A stretch of 52,227 nucleotides of DNA, from contig NZ_JNFC01000024.1 of NCBI RefSeq assembly GCF_000756385.1, forward strand, positions 1 to 52,227, read 5' to 3'. The translations under genes and the position numbers were made by a program. This DNA is from Sphingopyxis sp. LC363. GTDB taxonomy: Bacteria > Pseudomonadota > Alphaproteobacteria > Sphingomonadales > Sphingomonadaceae. The notes under the pieces were generated by a model, which was given only the letters and a program-made list of their open reading frames with translations, was not told where the DNA came from and ran no database searches. Below, piece after piece: positions 1 through 7,371 of the stretch (the stretch's first letter is position 1; each line of letters starts with the position of its first letter).

Positions 1-2
1 TT

Positions 3-95
3 CTCGAGGGTAAGTCCATTAGCGCCGTCGCAAGGACCTTCAACGTTCACCCGGCCACCATCTATCGCTGTATCGAGCCAAACAGTGCCTTATGA
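3..95 (+). CDS. Serine recombinase/resolvase, C-terminal fragment (cut by window edge)
   Basis: Only the last 30 codons are in the window. The frame reads LEGKSISAVARTFNVHPATI and continues YRCIEPNSAL to a TGA at 93-95. This is the helix-turn-helix tail typical of Hin/Tn3-type serine recombinases, which binds the recombination site; the catalytic domain would lie upstream of the window. It ends tail-to-tail with the ChrB-like gene, overlapping it by a few bases, so the recombinase and chromate genes probably moved together. The family assignment rests on this short tail only. Confidence 0.6.
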   Translation, partial: LEGKSISAVARTFNVHPATIYRCIEPNSAL

Positions 96-635
96 CACTT
101 TCCTGTTCCGCTCAGCCGCACGACCCGGGGTCAGCTCGGGCGCACCGGGGCCGCTCACATCGGGATGTTGGTGAGAGCGGCGGTCCGCCTCGGTGATGGC
201 GGCCTGTGCCGCCTGCCGACCATGCGCACCGAAAAAGTCGATCGCGGCGACCTCGTTCAGGCGTTTGCGCAGGCGGCCCACATCCGCCGCCGCGACATAC
301 TCGCCCTCACACAGCGCGCGCGCCTCGCGTGCCAACTCCTCATAGTCGGCGTCACGCGCAGCGTCGAACACTCCGCGCAGCTCCGCATCGCCCATGCCGC
401 CGACAAGGCGCGCTTCGAGGATCAGCGCCTCGCCGCCATTTTCGGTGATCTCGCGATGCAGTTCTTCGAACAGCGCGCGCGTGTCCTCGCGATTGGGGAG
501 CGCATGGACGGCGTTCTTGAGCGGCGCGGCCCCGATCGCCTGCAAACGCCGCCAGACCTTCACCCGCAAATAGGCAGGCTTAGCCGGAAGCTGCGGGATC
601 AGGAGCAACCAAGGGGAAGCTTGTGTGTTTGTCAT
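90..635 (-). CDS. chrB: ChrB N-terminal domain protein (chromate resistance)
   Basis: 181 aa. The N-terminal half (PWLLLIPQLPAKPAYLRVKV, then WRRLQAIGAAPLKNAVHALP and LILEARLVGGMGDAEL) is the conserved ChrB N-terminal domain, a winged-helix-like segment found in regulators and accessory proteins of chromate efflux operons. Full ChrB proteins are about 300 aa and carry a second C-terminal domain, so this one is either a natural single-domain form or shortened at its 3' end, where it abuts the recombinase gene. The last 60 residues are helical and charged. It is transcribed away from the DUF1259 gene, with about 170 bases between them for divergent promoters. The family is clear; the role in chromate response here is inferred. 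Confidence 0.78.
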   Translation of the reverse strand: MTNTQASPWLLLIPQLPAKPAYLRVKVWRRLQAIGAAPLKNAVHALPNREDTRALFEELHREITENGGEALILEARLVGGMGDAELRGVFDAARDADYEELAREARALCEGEYVAAADVGRLRKRLNEVAAIDFFGAHGRQAAQAAITEADRRSHQHPDVSGPGAPELTPGRAAERNRKVS

Positions 636-803
636 AGTTGTATCGTCACTAGCCTACAAGTGTAAGGGTTGCATCACAAGCCTCATGAGCATAGGACTGC
701 TTATCCCGAAGAAAGAAACCGGAGCGCAATGTCGCGGCTCGCCGGCGGCGCGCTCGCATGACGTGAGGCTTTCCGTGTCGAGTGCGCTGATGAAGGATCA
801 ATT

Positions 804-1694
804 ATGCTGAAAAAGACCATCGCCTTGGGATTCGCCAGCCTCCTGCTGGCAAGCCCGGCATGGGCAGCGCCGGACTGGTCGGCTGTCGACCGGGCGATAG
901 GACGAGCGGGGGCCGAACAGCCGGGGGGCGTTCACCGCTACAGCTTCCCGCGTTCGGACCTGAGCGTCACGCTGGATGGGGTGACGATCAAGCCCTCCCT
1001 CGCGCTCGGCTCTTGGGCGGCGTTTCAGCCGATGGGCGACGAGGCGATGGTGATGGGCGATCTCGTGCTGACCCACGACGAGGTGAACCCCGTTTTGAGC
1101 CGCCTGCTCGCAAGCGGTTTTACGATCACCGCGCTCCACAATCACCTGCTCCGCTCTTCGCCTGCGACCATGTACATGCACATTGCCGGCCACGGCGACC
1201 CGGTGAAGCTCGCGGCCGCGCTCCGGCAAGCGCTATCAGCCAGTCGGACCCCGCTCGCCGCGCCGCAATCGCCTTCGGCCAGCGCAGCCGCATCGCGGCT
1301 CGACCTCGATGTGGCCGCGCTCAACCGGTTGATGGGCGGTGAGGGCAAGACGGCCGGTGGCATCCTCCAATACAGCTTTCCGCGCGCCGAGCGGCTGATG
1401 GACGGCGATATGGAGACTCCGCCGACGATGGGCACGGCGACCGCGATCAACTTTCAGCCAACCGGGGACGGCCGAGCCGCCATCACCGGCGATTTCGTAC
1501 TTGTCGCAAACGAGGTCGATCCGGTCCTGCGCGTGCTGCGGACGAACGGGATCGAGGTCACGGCGCTGCATAATCATATGCTAAACGACGAGCCGCGGCT
1601 GTTCTTCATGCACTTCTGGGCCAACGACGACGCAGCCAAGCTCGCCCGTGGGCTGCGCGCGGCGCTCGACAGGATGAACAATCAGAGGAGTTGA
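804..1694 (+). CDS. DUF1259 (LppY/LpqO-like) exported protein
   Basis: 296 aa with a clear signal peptide (MLKKTIALGFASLLLASPAWA, mature end near residue 22), so probably periplasmic. Two copies of the DUF1259 unit follow. Repeat 1 (about 25-150) has HRYSFPRSDLSV, GDLVLTHDEVNPVLSRLLASG, ITALHNHLL and MYMHIAGHGDPVKLAAALR. Repeat 2 (about 170-290) has LQYSFPRAERLM, TALHNHMLNDEPRLFFMHFW and KLARGLRAAL. The His-rich HNH(L/M)L and MH motifs suggest metal binding but no activity is established. Genes of this family often sit beside chromate genes, which fits the neighbouring chrB. The start has AAGGA ahead of it (AAGGATCAATTATG). Confidence 0.85.
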   Translation: MLKKTIALGFASLLLASPAWAAPDWSAVDRAIGRAGAEQPGGVHRYSFPRSDLSVTLDGVTIKPSLALGSWAAFQPMGDEAMVMGDLVLTHDEVNPVLSRLLASGFTITALHNHLLRSSPATMYMHIAGHGDPVKLAAALRQALSASRTPLAAPQSPSASAAASRLDLDVAALNRLMGGEGKTAGGILQYSFPRAERLMDGDMETPPTMGTATAINFQPTGDGRAAITGDFVLVANEVDPVLRVLRTNGIEVTALHNHMLNDEPRLFFMHFWANDDAAKLARGLRAALDRMNNQRS

Positions 1695-1771
1695 ACTCGG
1701 ACGACGGCTCATTGGGCCGTAACCGCCGCCCGCCCGACCCCACGGCCCTTATGCAGGAAGTGGAATGGAAC

Positions 1772-2095
1772 ATGGCTAGCAAACGAACTCTCACTGTTGT
1801 CGCAGGCGTGGGCGCGGCCGCGCTGGCGATCGCGGGCGTGGCGATCGCGCAAAACCACGAGGCGAACGAAAACCGGATAATCGGCAAGCACAGCGAACGA
1901 GACATCCCGCTTGCTCAGGTGCCCGAGGCCGCGATGAACGCGGCACGCGCGCAACTCGCGTCAATAAGCAAAGCGGAGCAAGTCACCCGAAAGGCGGACG
2001 GAAGCACGCTCTATGAAATCAAGGGCAAGAACAGCGACGGAAAGACGATCGAACTGTTCGTCACGCCCGAAGGCCAGGTGCTCGGCCGCGAATGA
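1772..2095 (+). CDS. PepSY-like exported small protein
   Basis: 107 aa from the ATG at 1772. This start is preferred over in-frame starts at 1691 and 1751 because it opens with a signal/anchor sequence (MASKRTLTVVAGVGAAALAI followed by AGVAIAQ) and is preceded by AGGAAG. The C-terminal 60 residues (LAQVPEAAMNAARAQLASIS, then TRKADGSTLYEIKGKNSDGK and IELFVTPEGQVLGRE) have the pattern of a PepSY-like beta-alpha-beta unit, a periplasmic domain thought to modulate proteases or other partners. It follows the DUF1259 gene closely and is probably cotranscribed. Function unknown. Confidence 0.72.
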   Translation: MASKRTLTVVAGVGAAALAIAGVAIAQNHEANENRIIGKHSERDIPLAQVPEAAMNAARAQLASISKAEQVTRKADGSTLYEIKGKNSDGKTIELFVTPEGQVLGRE

Positions 2096-2106
2096 TGGAT
2101 CAGCAC

Positions 2107-2137
2107 GGGGCGCCGGCCGTCGAGGGCCGTGCGCCCC
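2107..2137 (+). terminator. GC-rich hairpin after the PepSY-like gene
   Basis: GGGGCGC at 2107-2113 pairs with GCGCCCC at 2131-2137, with an inner GGCC/GGCC pairing and a small loop. It lies 11 bases after the stop at 2095 and before the next gene's ribosome-binding site. There is no long T run, so this is a possible terminator or mRNA-stabilising stem. Confidence 0.4.
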
Positions 2138-2170
2138 TTCCGAAATGATACTGCGGAATAGGAGACGAAA

Positions 2171-2497
2171 ATGCGGCCAAGGCGATGGATATTGTTATGC
2201 GCCGCTTTGGCCGCCCTGCCTGATAGTGCGATCGGCCAAACCGAACCCGCGTCGGCGACGGGCTCGGCGTTGTTCGTAAGCTGTCAAGCGAATGAGCCGC
2301 GATGCGGCGCTTACCTCCAAGGCGTGCTCGACATGATGATCGTCGCGCGAAAAGCGGAATGCCGCGCTCCACGCTATGACCGATCGGCGCTGCGCGCGGC
2401 ATATTTACGCTGGGCGGAGCAGAATAGCTATTTTATGAGTGTTCATATGGTGGCCGGAGCTGAACGCTCGTTAGCGAAGGCTTGGCCATGTCAGTAG
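2171..2497 (+). CDS. Rap1a/Tai-like exported protein
   Basis: 108 aa with a signal peptide (MRPRRWILLCAALAALPDSA, cleavage near IGQ). The mature part has the pattern of the Rap1a/Tai immunity family: LFVSCQA, CGAYLQGVLDMM, an AECRAPRYDRSALRAAYLRW helix and a final Cys near the end (KAWPCQ). The paired cysteines suggest disulfides in the periplasm. Family members include immunity proteins against type VI amidase effectors, but many orphan copies exist, and there is no effector gene here. Its position behind the DUF1259/PepSY genes suggests a small envelope-protein operon. Confidence 0.65.
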   Translation: MRPRRWILLCAALAALPDSAIGQTEPASATGSALFVSCQANEPRCGAYLQGVLDMMIVARKAECRAPRYDRSALRAAYLRWAEQNSYFMSVHMVAGAERSLAKAWPCQ

Positions 2498-2516
2498 CAT
2501 CGTACCCCGCGGCGTA

Positions 2517-2547
2517 GCCTGCCCGGCGGCTGCCTTTGAGGGCAGGC
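2517..2547 (+). terminator. 8-bp perfect hairpin after the Rap1a-like gene
   Basis: GCCTGCCC (2517-2524) is perfectly complementary to GGGCAGGC (2540-2547). A second small stem, GGCGGA/TCCGCC (2546-2560), follows at once. The pair lies 20 bases after the stop at 2497, as expected for the end of the accessory operon. No T tract. Confidence 0.45.
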
Positions 2548-2564
2548 GGAGCGTCCGCCTGGCG

Positions 2565-3053
2565 GTGAATTCCGCCAGCTCAACGATCCCATGTCGCGCC
2601 TCAAGCTCGCTAATTAGCCGATGTTCGCATTATGTCTGCCAAATCGTTGTCTGGCGCACAAACCTTGAGGTGACGCCTCGTGCGGTGCGATACGAGATCG
2701 ATGAATTGGCAAGCCCCATCGGATTTTGTCACTGCCAAACTTGCCAAAAGGCCCACGCCGCAGCGGCTGCCCCGACGGCCCGGGTCCGACGCGACAACTT
2801 CCGTTGGCTTGCGGGTAGTGAGCTCGTCAAAGGCTATGAATCATCGCCTGGCAAGGTGCGCCATTTCTGCAGCCAGTGTGGATCGCATATCGTTGCTACA
2901 CGCGTTGGGCACGACGAATGCGTTCTGCGCGTTGCCACCCTCGATGCCGATCCGGGAGTTCGCCCTGCGGTGCATATCTGGACATCTCATGATGTTTCCT
3001 GGCTGGTGAGCGACAATCTTCCGATGATTCCCGAGGGCCTTTCGTTGCCATGA
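2565..3053 (+). CDS. GFA-family (glutathione-dependent formaldehyde-activating-like) protein, N-terminus degenerate
   Basis: From residue 41 the protein is a good GFA match: AVRYEIDELASPIGFCHCQTC, later VRHFCSQCGSHI and a proline-rich tail. Family members bind zinc through three Cys groups. The second (CHCQTC) and third (FCSQCGS) are present, but the first, normally CxCGAVRY close to the N-terminus, reads TPRAVRY here, so two zinc ligands are missing. The first 35 residues from the GTG at 2565 do not look like a protein of this family. A separate frame starting at 2632 (MSAKSLSGAQTLR, then stop) resembles a normal GFA start. The gene is therefore probably damaged at its 5' end and may be a pseudogene. 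Confidence 0.55.
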   Translation: MNSASSTIPCRASSSLISRCSHYVCQIVVWRTNLEVTPRAVRYEIDELASPIGFCHCQTCQKAHAAAAAPTARVRRDNFRWLAGSELVKGYESSPGKVRHFCSQCGSHIVATRVGHDECVLRVATLDADPGVRPAVHIWTSHDVSWLVSDNLPMIPEGLSLP

Positions 3054-3110
3054 TTTTTCATCCCGCTTCCTGGTTGTTATTCTGCTCCGGTATCACATAG
3101 GTAGGCACGC

Positions 3111-3314
3111 ATGGACAAAACACCGACAGACGAATCCGCCCAGGTTGGCAACGCCTTCGCCAGCGCGCAGGACTTAGCACATGACATGATCGAAAAGGGC
3201 TATGACCCGCAGGCGATAGCCGAAGGCCTGTTAGAAGGCGCTCGCTCCGTGCTCGCGAACAATGAAGAATTTGAGGCCGTGCTCGGCCGCTGGAAAAAAT
3301 TGCACGGCCAGTGA
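3111..3314 (+). CDS. Small hypothetical protein, 67 aa
   Basis: An acidic, mostly helical small protein (MDKTPTDESAQVGNAFASAQ, then DLAHDMIEKGYDPQAIAEGL and a final WKKLHGQ). No signal peptide or membrane segment. It has its own start and a free-standing position between the GFA-like gene and the integrase, which ends convergently at 3358. No family was recognised; composition and codon use look like a real small gene rather than a shadow frame. Confidence 0.5.
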   Translation: MDKTPTDESAQVGNAFASAQDLAHDMIEKGYDPQAIAEGLLEGARSVLANNEEFEAVLGRWKKLHGQ

Positions 3315-3357
3315 TCGGCGGCGCGAATGATCCTCATGGGCTCCCAATAGCAGCAAA

Positions 3358-4539
3358 CTATGCCTTCGCTTCACCGCGCCGCATTCGCCCGATGACGCGC
3401 GCCGCGGCATTGCTACCGGCAGCGAGCTCGCGAGCGTAGCCGAGCGCGGTCGTCGGCGACGACCAGCGCAGCGCCAGCGCGATCCCGGCGCCGTCCTCGC
3501 CGGCGGCGAACAGATCCTGCGTGAGCCCGACCCGGAACGAATGCGCGCTCAGCGCCGCCACCGCATCCTGACCGGGTTCGACAACCGCATGACCTTCCTC
3601 GATCGCCGCGGCCGCGCGGCGCCGCAAGATCGAGACAACCCCTTGCCGCGTCAGCGCATGGCCGCCGATATGATGGCTCAGAACCGTCTCGCCTTCATCA
3701 GCGCCTTTGTGGGTCAGGATATTGATGCGGCGGAACACCGGGCCGTCGGCGATCCCGCTCGCGGTCAGCCAGGCCGAGAGCCGGTCCATCGTCTCGGCCG
3801 AGAGCCAGACGATAGCCCCCGCCCCCTCCTGGTCGGTTTTCGAGCGCGGGATGGTGAGGCGGCCGCTGCCGTCGGTCATCAGCCGCAGATCCGCAACCGT
3901 CGCGGCGACGAGCTCGGAGACGCGAAGCCCCCCATCATAGGCCATCGAACAGAGCGCAGCATCGCGCAGCCCGACCAGATCGGTTGAACATGCCGCGAGC
4001 AGGCTTTCGATCGTCAGCCCGCCGGGTTCGCCCTCCCCGTCCGGCTCGGGCTCGGCCGACGACGGCGCGCCGGGCTCCGGCATGGCGCGGCCGAGGCGCA
4101 GCGGCGCGGCCTGGCGCTGGCGGACGCCCGCCTTGCGCCGGATGCCCTTGAGCGTGTCGCGGACCATACCCGCCTGCGTCGGCAAGGCTTCGCTGTCGCC
4201 GAACCCGAGGATCCGGTGAACACGCGCGATGCTCGCGAGGCGCCGCGCCAACGTCGCCGGCTTTGCGGCCGCGCGCGTCTCGGTCGATCGCGCCAGCCAG
4301 CGCAGATAGAGGACGAGGGTTTCGGGGGCCGCGGGAACCGCGGTCGCGATCGGCCGCTGCAGCAGACACCAGCGCAGATAGCATTTGAGGTCGGCGACGA
4401 TCGCTGCCTTCGTCGCCGGCGCCATTGCGTCGGCCGCGGCCTCGATCGCCAGCGGCTTCGCCTTGCTCCAGTCGACAAGGCGGCCATGCGCGGACAGCAC
4501 CAGCTCGAGCGACGAAGGCAACGGCGCGAGCTCGGTCAT
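3358..4539 (-). CDS. Tyrosine recombinase/integrase
   Basis: 393 aa. N-terminal core-binding (SAM-like) region about 20-140 (KAAIVADLKCYLRWCLLQRP, ETLVLYLRWLARS). Catalytic domain from about 180: YDGGLRVSELVAATVADL carries the first Arg, AHSFRVGLTQDL the His-x-x-Arg, ALRWSSPTTALGYAREL the final Trp/His position and the Tyr nucleophile. The start overlaps the stop of the 96-aa gene upstream by ATGA, so the two are translationally coupled. On a plasmid such an enzyme may resolve multimers or integrate the element; a palindrome at 4903-4921 is a candidate target. The linker near 150-170 is acidic and proline-rich. Confidence 0.85.
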   Translation of the reverse strand: MTELAPLPSSLELVLSAHGRLVDWSKAKPLAIEAAADAMAPATKAAIVADLKCYLRWCLLQRPIATAVPAAPETLVLYLRWLARSTETRAAAKPATLARRLASIARVHRILGFGDSEALPTQAGMVRDTLKGIRRKAGVRQRQAAPLRLGRAMPEPGAPSSAEPEPDGEGEPGGLTIESLLAACSTDLVGLRDAALCSMAYDGGLRVSELVAATVADLRLMTDGSGRLTIPRSKTDQEGAGAIVWLSAETMDRLSAWLTASGIADGPVFRRINILTHKGADEGETVLSHHIGGHALTRQGVVSILRRRAAAAIEEGHAVVEPGQDAVAALSAHSFRVGLTQDLFAAGEDGAGIALALRWSSPTTALGYARELAAGSNAAARVIGRMRRGEAKA

Positions 4540-4826
4540 CGGCCGTGACCCGGCACGTCAGCCGAAAGGGATTGAGCAACGAGCGCGGCGCCCTTGGTCG
4601 ACAGCTGCCAGCCCGCCCCGCCGCGCGGGCCCGGACTGTCGTCGACCAGCCCGCGCGCTTCATAATCCCACATCAGATCGAACGCAGCCTCGCGCGCGCT
4701 GACGCGGTTCGCAGCGACGCTGCGCTGATTGAGCGCACGCGCGATCGCGGCGGCCGAGCGGCGCGCGCCCACGTCGGCACCGAAGAGCTGGCGAAGGTCG
4801 GCCGCGATACGGTGATCGATCGTCAT
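4536..4826 (-). CDS. 96-aa partner protein of the tyrosine recombinase
   Basis: The start at 4826 (MTIDHRIAADLRQLFGADVG) is chosen because it follows a strong AAGGAGGG; the frame is open further upstream but that part is not protein-like. The sequence (ARRSAAAIARALNQRSVAAN, EAAFDLMWDYEARGLVDDSP, GWQLSTKGAALVAQ) suggests a winged-helix DNA-binding fold: alternating helices followed by a wing-like GWQLSTKGAA. It overlaps the recombinase start by ATGA. A recombination accessory or autoregulator is plausible; no named family was recognised. Confidence 0.65.
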   Translation of the reverse strand: MTIDHRIAADLRQLFGADVGARRSAAAIARALNQRSVAANRVSAREAAFDLMWDYEARGLVDDSPGPRGGAGWQLSTKGAALVAQSLSADVPGHGR

Positions 4827-4902
4827 GGCGCGCCCTCCTTTTCGCGGCTCCGATGGCGCGCGATTCTCGGCCGAACGGCTCGATTTGGCAAGCCTGGTTT
4901 TA

Positions 4903-4921
4903 CCATAATGTCCGATTATGG
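4903..4921. promoter_or_regulatory. Inverted repeat CCATAAT-N5-ATTATGG
   Basis: A perfect 7-bp inverted repeat (CCATAAT, spacer GTCCG, ATTATGG) about 75 bases upstream of the recombinase operon start and about 115 bases upstream of the divergent gene at 5037. Its AT-rich arms stand out in GC-rich DNA. It could be an operator for the winged-helix-like partner or a recombination core site. Confidence 0.45.
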
Positions 4922-5036
4922 AAAGTCCGAGGAAGTCACGGGGAATAGATAGGATACTAAAATGCCGTTTCGGTAAACTCTCGTTTTGACGCCGACTCCG
5001 CGCACGGCTATCATTGCCGCGCCACCCGGAGCCGCC

Positions 5037-6044
5037 ATGTCCCCCTCCCCTCACACAGCCGCCATCGCCTTCCGGCAAGGTCAGATCGATGCGCTCGCGC
5101 GCACGCTGTTCGCCTCCCCTGCCCTCTATCCCGCGGAAAGGCGCCAGTGCTTCGCGCTTCGCACGCTTGTCCGCGCATGGTCGCAGTACCGCGAGGACCG
5201 CGCGGTCATGATGGGCGAGAACCTCATCGGCGGCGAATGCGCCGCCGAACGCGACGCCTTTCTCACCCTACTCGTGGCGGCCCTCCCCGACCCGCGTTCG
5301 GATCTCGCCCGGGCTATCCAGCGCGTTCGACAAACCGTCATTAGGCCCCTTGCCGCGGAGGCCGCAGCGACCGCGGTCATCGTCGACGCCGGGCTTGAAG
5401 AACTCGAGGCCGTGCGCCTCGTCGCCGCGAGCGCGAACCTGCCTGCCGACCCAGCGGCCCGTCTGCTCACCATCGTTCGCAGTCTACGGCGATCGGCCGA
5501 CGTCGACGGCGATCCCCTGTCCGCCACCGCGACGTCGCCCTGCTGGGCGGTCAACCTGCTTGCCGTCGGCGAGCCCGCTCTGTTCGGCCTTACACCGCAT
5601 CCCCTGCCCTTTCCCGGGCTCGTGCGCCGGCGATTGTTTCGCGCCGATCGCGATCCCGACCGCGAGCGCGACGACATCAGCGAGTTCATTCTCGATGCGC
5701 TGTATGAGACGCTCTGCGACGTGGCGCGGATGCCGCGCGCTGCCGCGGCGTTCGCCGAGGCGTTTCCGGGGTTAAGGAGGAATTCGAGGCTGTTCGACGC
5801 CTGGATGCTGCTGTTTGCATTCGGGTCGTTGACGCCGGCGCAGTTAGCTCGTGCCCTGCCCTGTACAAAGGCAGGCGCCGGCAAGTTGCTTCGGCAGCTC
5901 GCCGTACGCCAATTCGCAAATACCCCTCATACTTTCGAGCCTTACACATGCGGATTGGGGATGACGGTCCATTTGTCGCGTGACCTAAGCACCTCTGCCG
6001 GATTCGGCTTGGAGCTGCACCAAGGCCTCGATGCGCGGCCATGA
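5037..6044 (+). CDS. Hypothetical protein with C-terminal helix-turn-helix
   Basis: 335 aa from the ATG at 5037, preceded by CGGAG; a TTG at 4986 is a less likely start. The body is Ala/Arg-rich and helical. Near the C-terminus, SRLFDAWMLLFAFGSLTPAQ followed by LARALPCTKAGAGKLLRQLA reads as a helix-turn-helix: a short loop, a recognition helix, then a basic stretch. The extreme C-terminus (HTFEPYTCGLGMTVHLSRDL) is not characteristic. It is divergent from the recombinase pair and next to the partition genes. I do not recognise a named family; a plasmid-borne regulator is the most that can be inferred. Confidence 0.55.
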   Translation: MSPSPHTAAIAFRQGQIDALARTLFASPALYPAERRQCFALRTLVRAWSQYREDRAVMMGENLIGGECAAERDAFLTLLVAALPDPRSDLARAIQRVRQTVIRPLAAEAAATAVIVDAGLEELEAVRLVAASANLPADPAARLLTIVRSLRRSADVDGDPLSATATSPCWAVNLLAVGEPALFGLTPHPLPFPGLVRRRLFRADRDPDRERDDISEFILDALYETLCDVARMPRAAAAFAEAFPGLRRNSRLFDAWMLLFAFGSLTPAQLARALPCTKAGAGKLLRQLAVRQFANTPHTFEPYTCGLGMTVHLSRDLSTSAGFGLELHQGLDARP

Positions 6045-6233
6045 TCAACGGTTGCCGCGCGGCCCGCAATACGCGCGGCGAGCGTCAACCGATCGAAGCC
6101 GGGCATCCCAGCACTCCAGGCATTACGCAGCACCGCCCGCCGGTCTAAAACGTTTAGCGGCGAAGCGAACGGTACTGTCCAGTTCATTCGACAATGCAAT
6201 GGCGCGGATAGCCCGTGGCGTCAGCGCCCTCCC

Positions 6234-7268
6234 CTATTTGGGCCAATGCTGGTCAAGGAGCTCCTGCATCGCGACCTCTGCCTCGGCGCGGCTTCCTCCG
6301 CTCTTTGGGAACAGGGTGACACTGACCCCTCTCTTGTCCTTCTTGTCGATACGCAGAAGCGGCATCCCGGCACCCGATAGGAAGATCCTTTCGGTCGAAC
6401 CTGTCTTCTTGGGGGCGGCCTTATCCGCGGCTTTGGTTTTTCGCTCGGCAGCGGCAACCAACGCTCGCAGGATATCGGGGACTGTCGCAGGAATGTTCGT
6501 CGCGCCGTCAGCCCGAGACTTGGCAAGACGGGCTGCTTCCGCGAAAACTCGCGTTCTCGAATCTTCCGGTTTCAGTATCGGCTTCAGGGTACCGACATGC
6601 GAGATCTTAAGCTCAAACGGGTCAGGAAAAGCGATCATCAGTTCGTTTGGCAAACGAGCGAGATCGAGATAGCGGCTGAGCCACGCCTCACTCTGGTTGA
6701 GGCGTTGCGCCATCGCCTTCTGCTTTCCGCTGTAATAGAAATCGAGAGCCTTCAGATAGTCCCGCGCGCGCTCGACATCGGTCAGATCCTCCCGAGCCCT
6801 GTTTTCAAGATCGGAGACCCGAAAGGCCTGTTCATCGGTGAGGCTCCGGATCTCTATGAGGTAGCGGATGTCGGGATAATTGTTAGCGCGTAGCCAAGAG
6901 ACGGTCCAGTGGCGCCGTGCGCCCGAAATAACCTCATAGTCGTGGTCGGGGTCGCCCGTTACGCGGCGGACGATCGCAGGGAACTCCTGCTTACCCTGCG
7001 CGACGATGGTTTCAATTAGATCTGCGCAACGCTCCTCGTTGAGCGCAGCATAGTCGCGATTATGGCGTTCCCAGATTCGACACCGCGCGGGGTCGACGAG
7101 TTCCTGGGGAATATCGACGACCGCACCGGATGCGAGATCCGCCAGCCGGTTCGTACGGCTGCCCAAGACGCCGACGCCGAGCCGGCCTGGCCGGTCTACC
7201 GGCGTAGTAGCCGTCGGCTCCATTCCAGCGGCCAAATCGGCAACAAAACTCTTGTTCTTGGAGGTCAT
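6234..7268 (-). CDS. parB: ParB-family plasmid partition protein
   Basis: 344 aa. After a flexible N-terminus comes the ParB core (about 50-230): VDIPQELVDPARCRIWERHN, the VISGARRHWTVSWLRANN motif (CTP-binding ParB region), a DLENRAREDLTDVERARDYL helix and the QRLNQSEAWLSRYLDLARLP helix-turn-helix that reads parS. The C-terminus is Lys-rich and ends in a short dimerisation-like segment. The gene follows parA with about 100 bases between, which contain two copies of a 16-bp palindromic element. It segregates the replicon together with ParA and parS. No gross defects. Confidence 0.9.
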   Translation of the reverse strand: MTSKNKSFVADLAAGMEPTATTPVDRPGRLGVGVLGSRTNRLADLASGAVVDIPQELVDPARCRIWERHNRDYAALNEERCADLIETIVAQGKQEFPAIVRRVTGDPDHDYEVISGARRHWTVSWLRANNYPDIRYLIEIRSLTDEQAFRVSDLENRAREDLTDVERARDYLKALDFYYSGKQKAMAQRLNQSEAWLSRYLDLARLPNELMIAFPDPFELKISHVGTLKPILKPEDSRTRVFAEAARLAKSRADGATNIPATVPDILRALVAAAERKTKAADKAAPKKTGSTERIFLSGAGMPLLRIDKKDKRGVSVTLFPKSGGSRAEAEVAMQELLDQHWPK

Positions 7269-7289
7269 TGCCCTCCCCTTTCATCCAAA

Positions 7290-7305
7290 ATTGCAGGGCT
7301 GCAAT
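7290..7305. promoter_or_regulatory. parS/operator-like site 1 (ATTGCAGGGCTGCAAT)
   Basis: A 16-bp inverted repeat with 7-bp arms ATTGCAG/CTGCAAT and centre GG, 22 bases upstream of the parB start. It is identical to the copy at 7347-7362. It matches two more copies upstream of parA except in the two central bases. This is the pattern of a ParB binding site or par operator. Confidence 0.7.
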
Positions 7306-7346
7306 TTTCACTTTCTTTCCCCACCGATCCGCTGCAGGACCTCGAA

Positions 7347-7362
7347 ATTGCAGGGCTGCAAT
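7347..7362. promoter_or_regulatory. parS/operator-like site 2 (ATTGCAGGGCTGCAAT)
   Basis: Second identical 16-bp copy, between parA and parB, 57 bp from site 1 measured start to start. That spacing is a little over five helical turns. Confidence 0.7.
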
Positions 7363-7371
7363 TCAGGCGTA

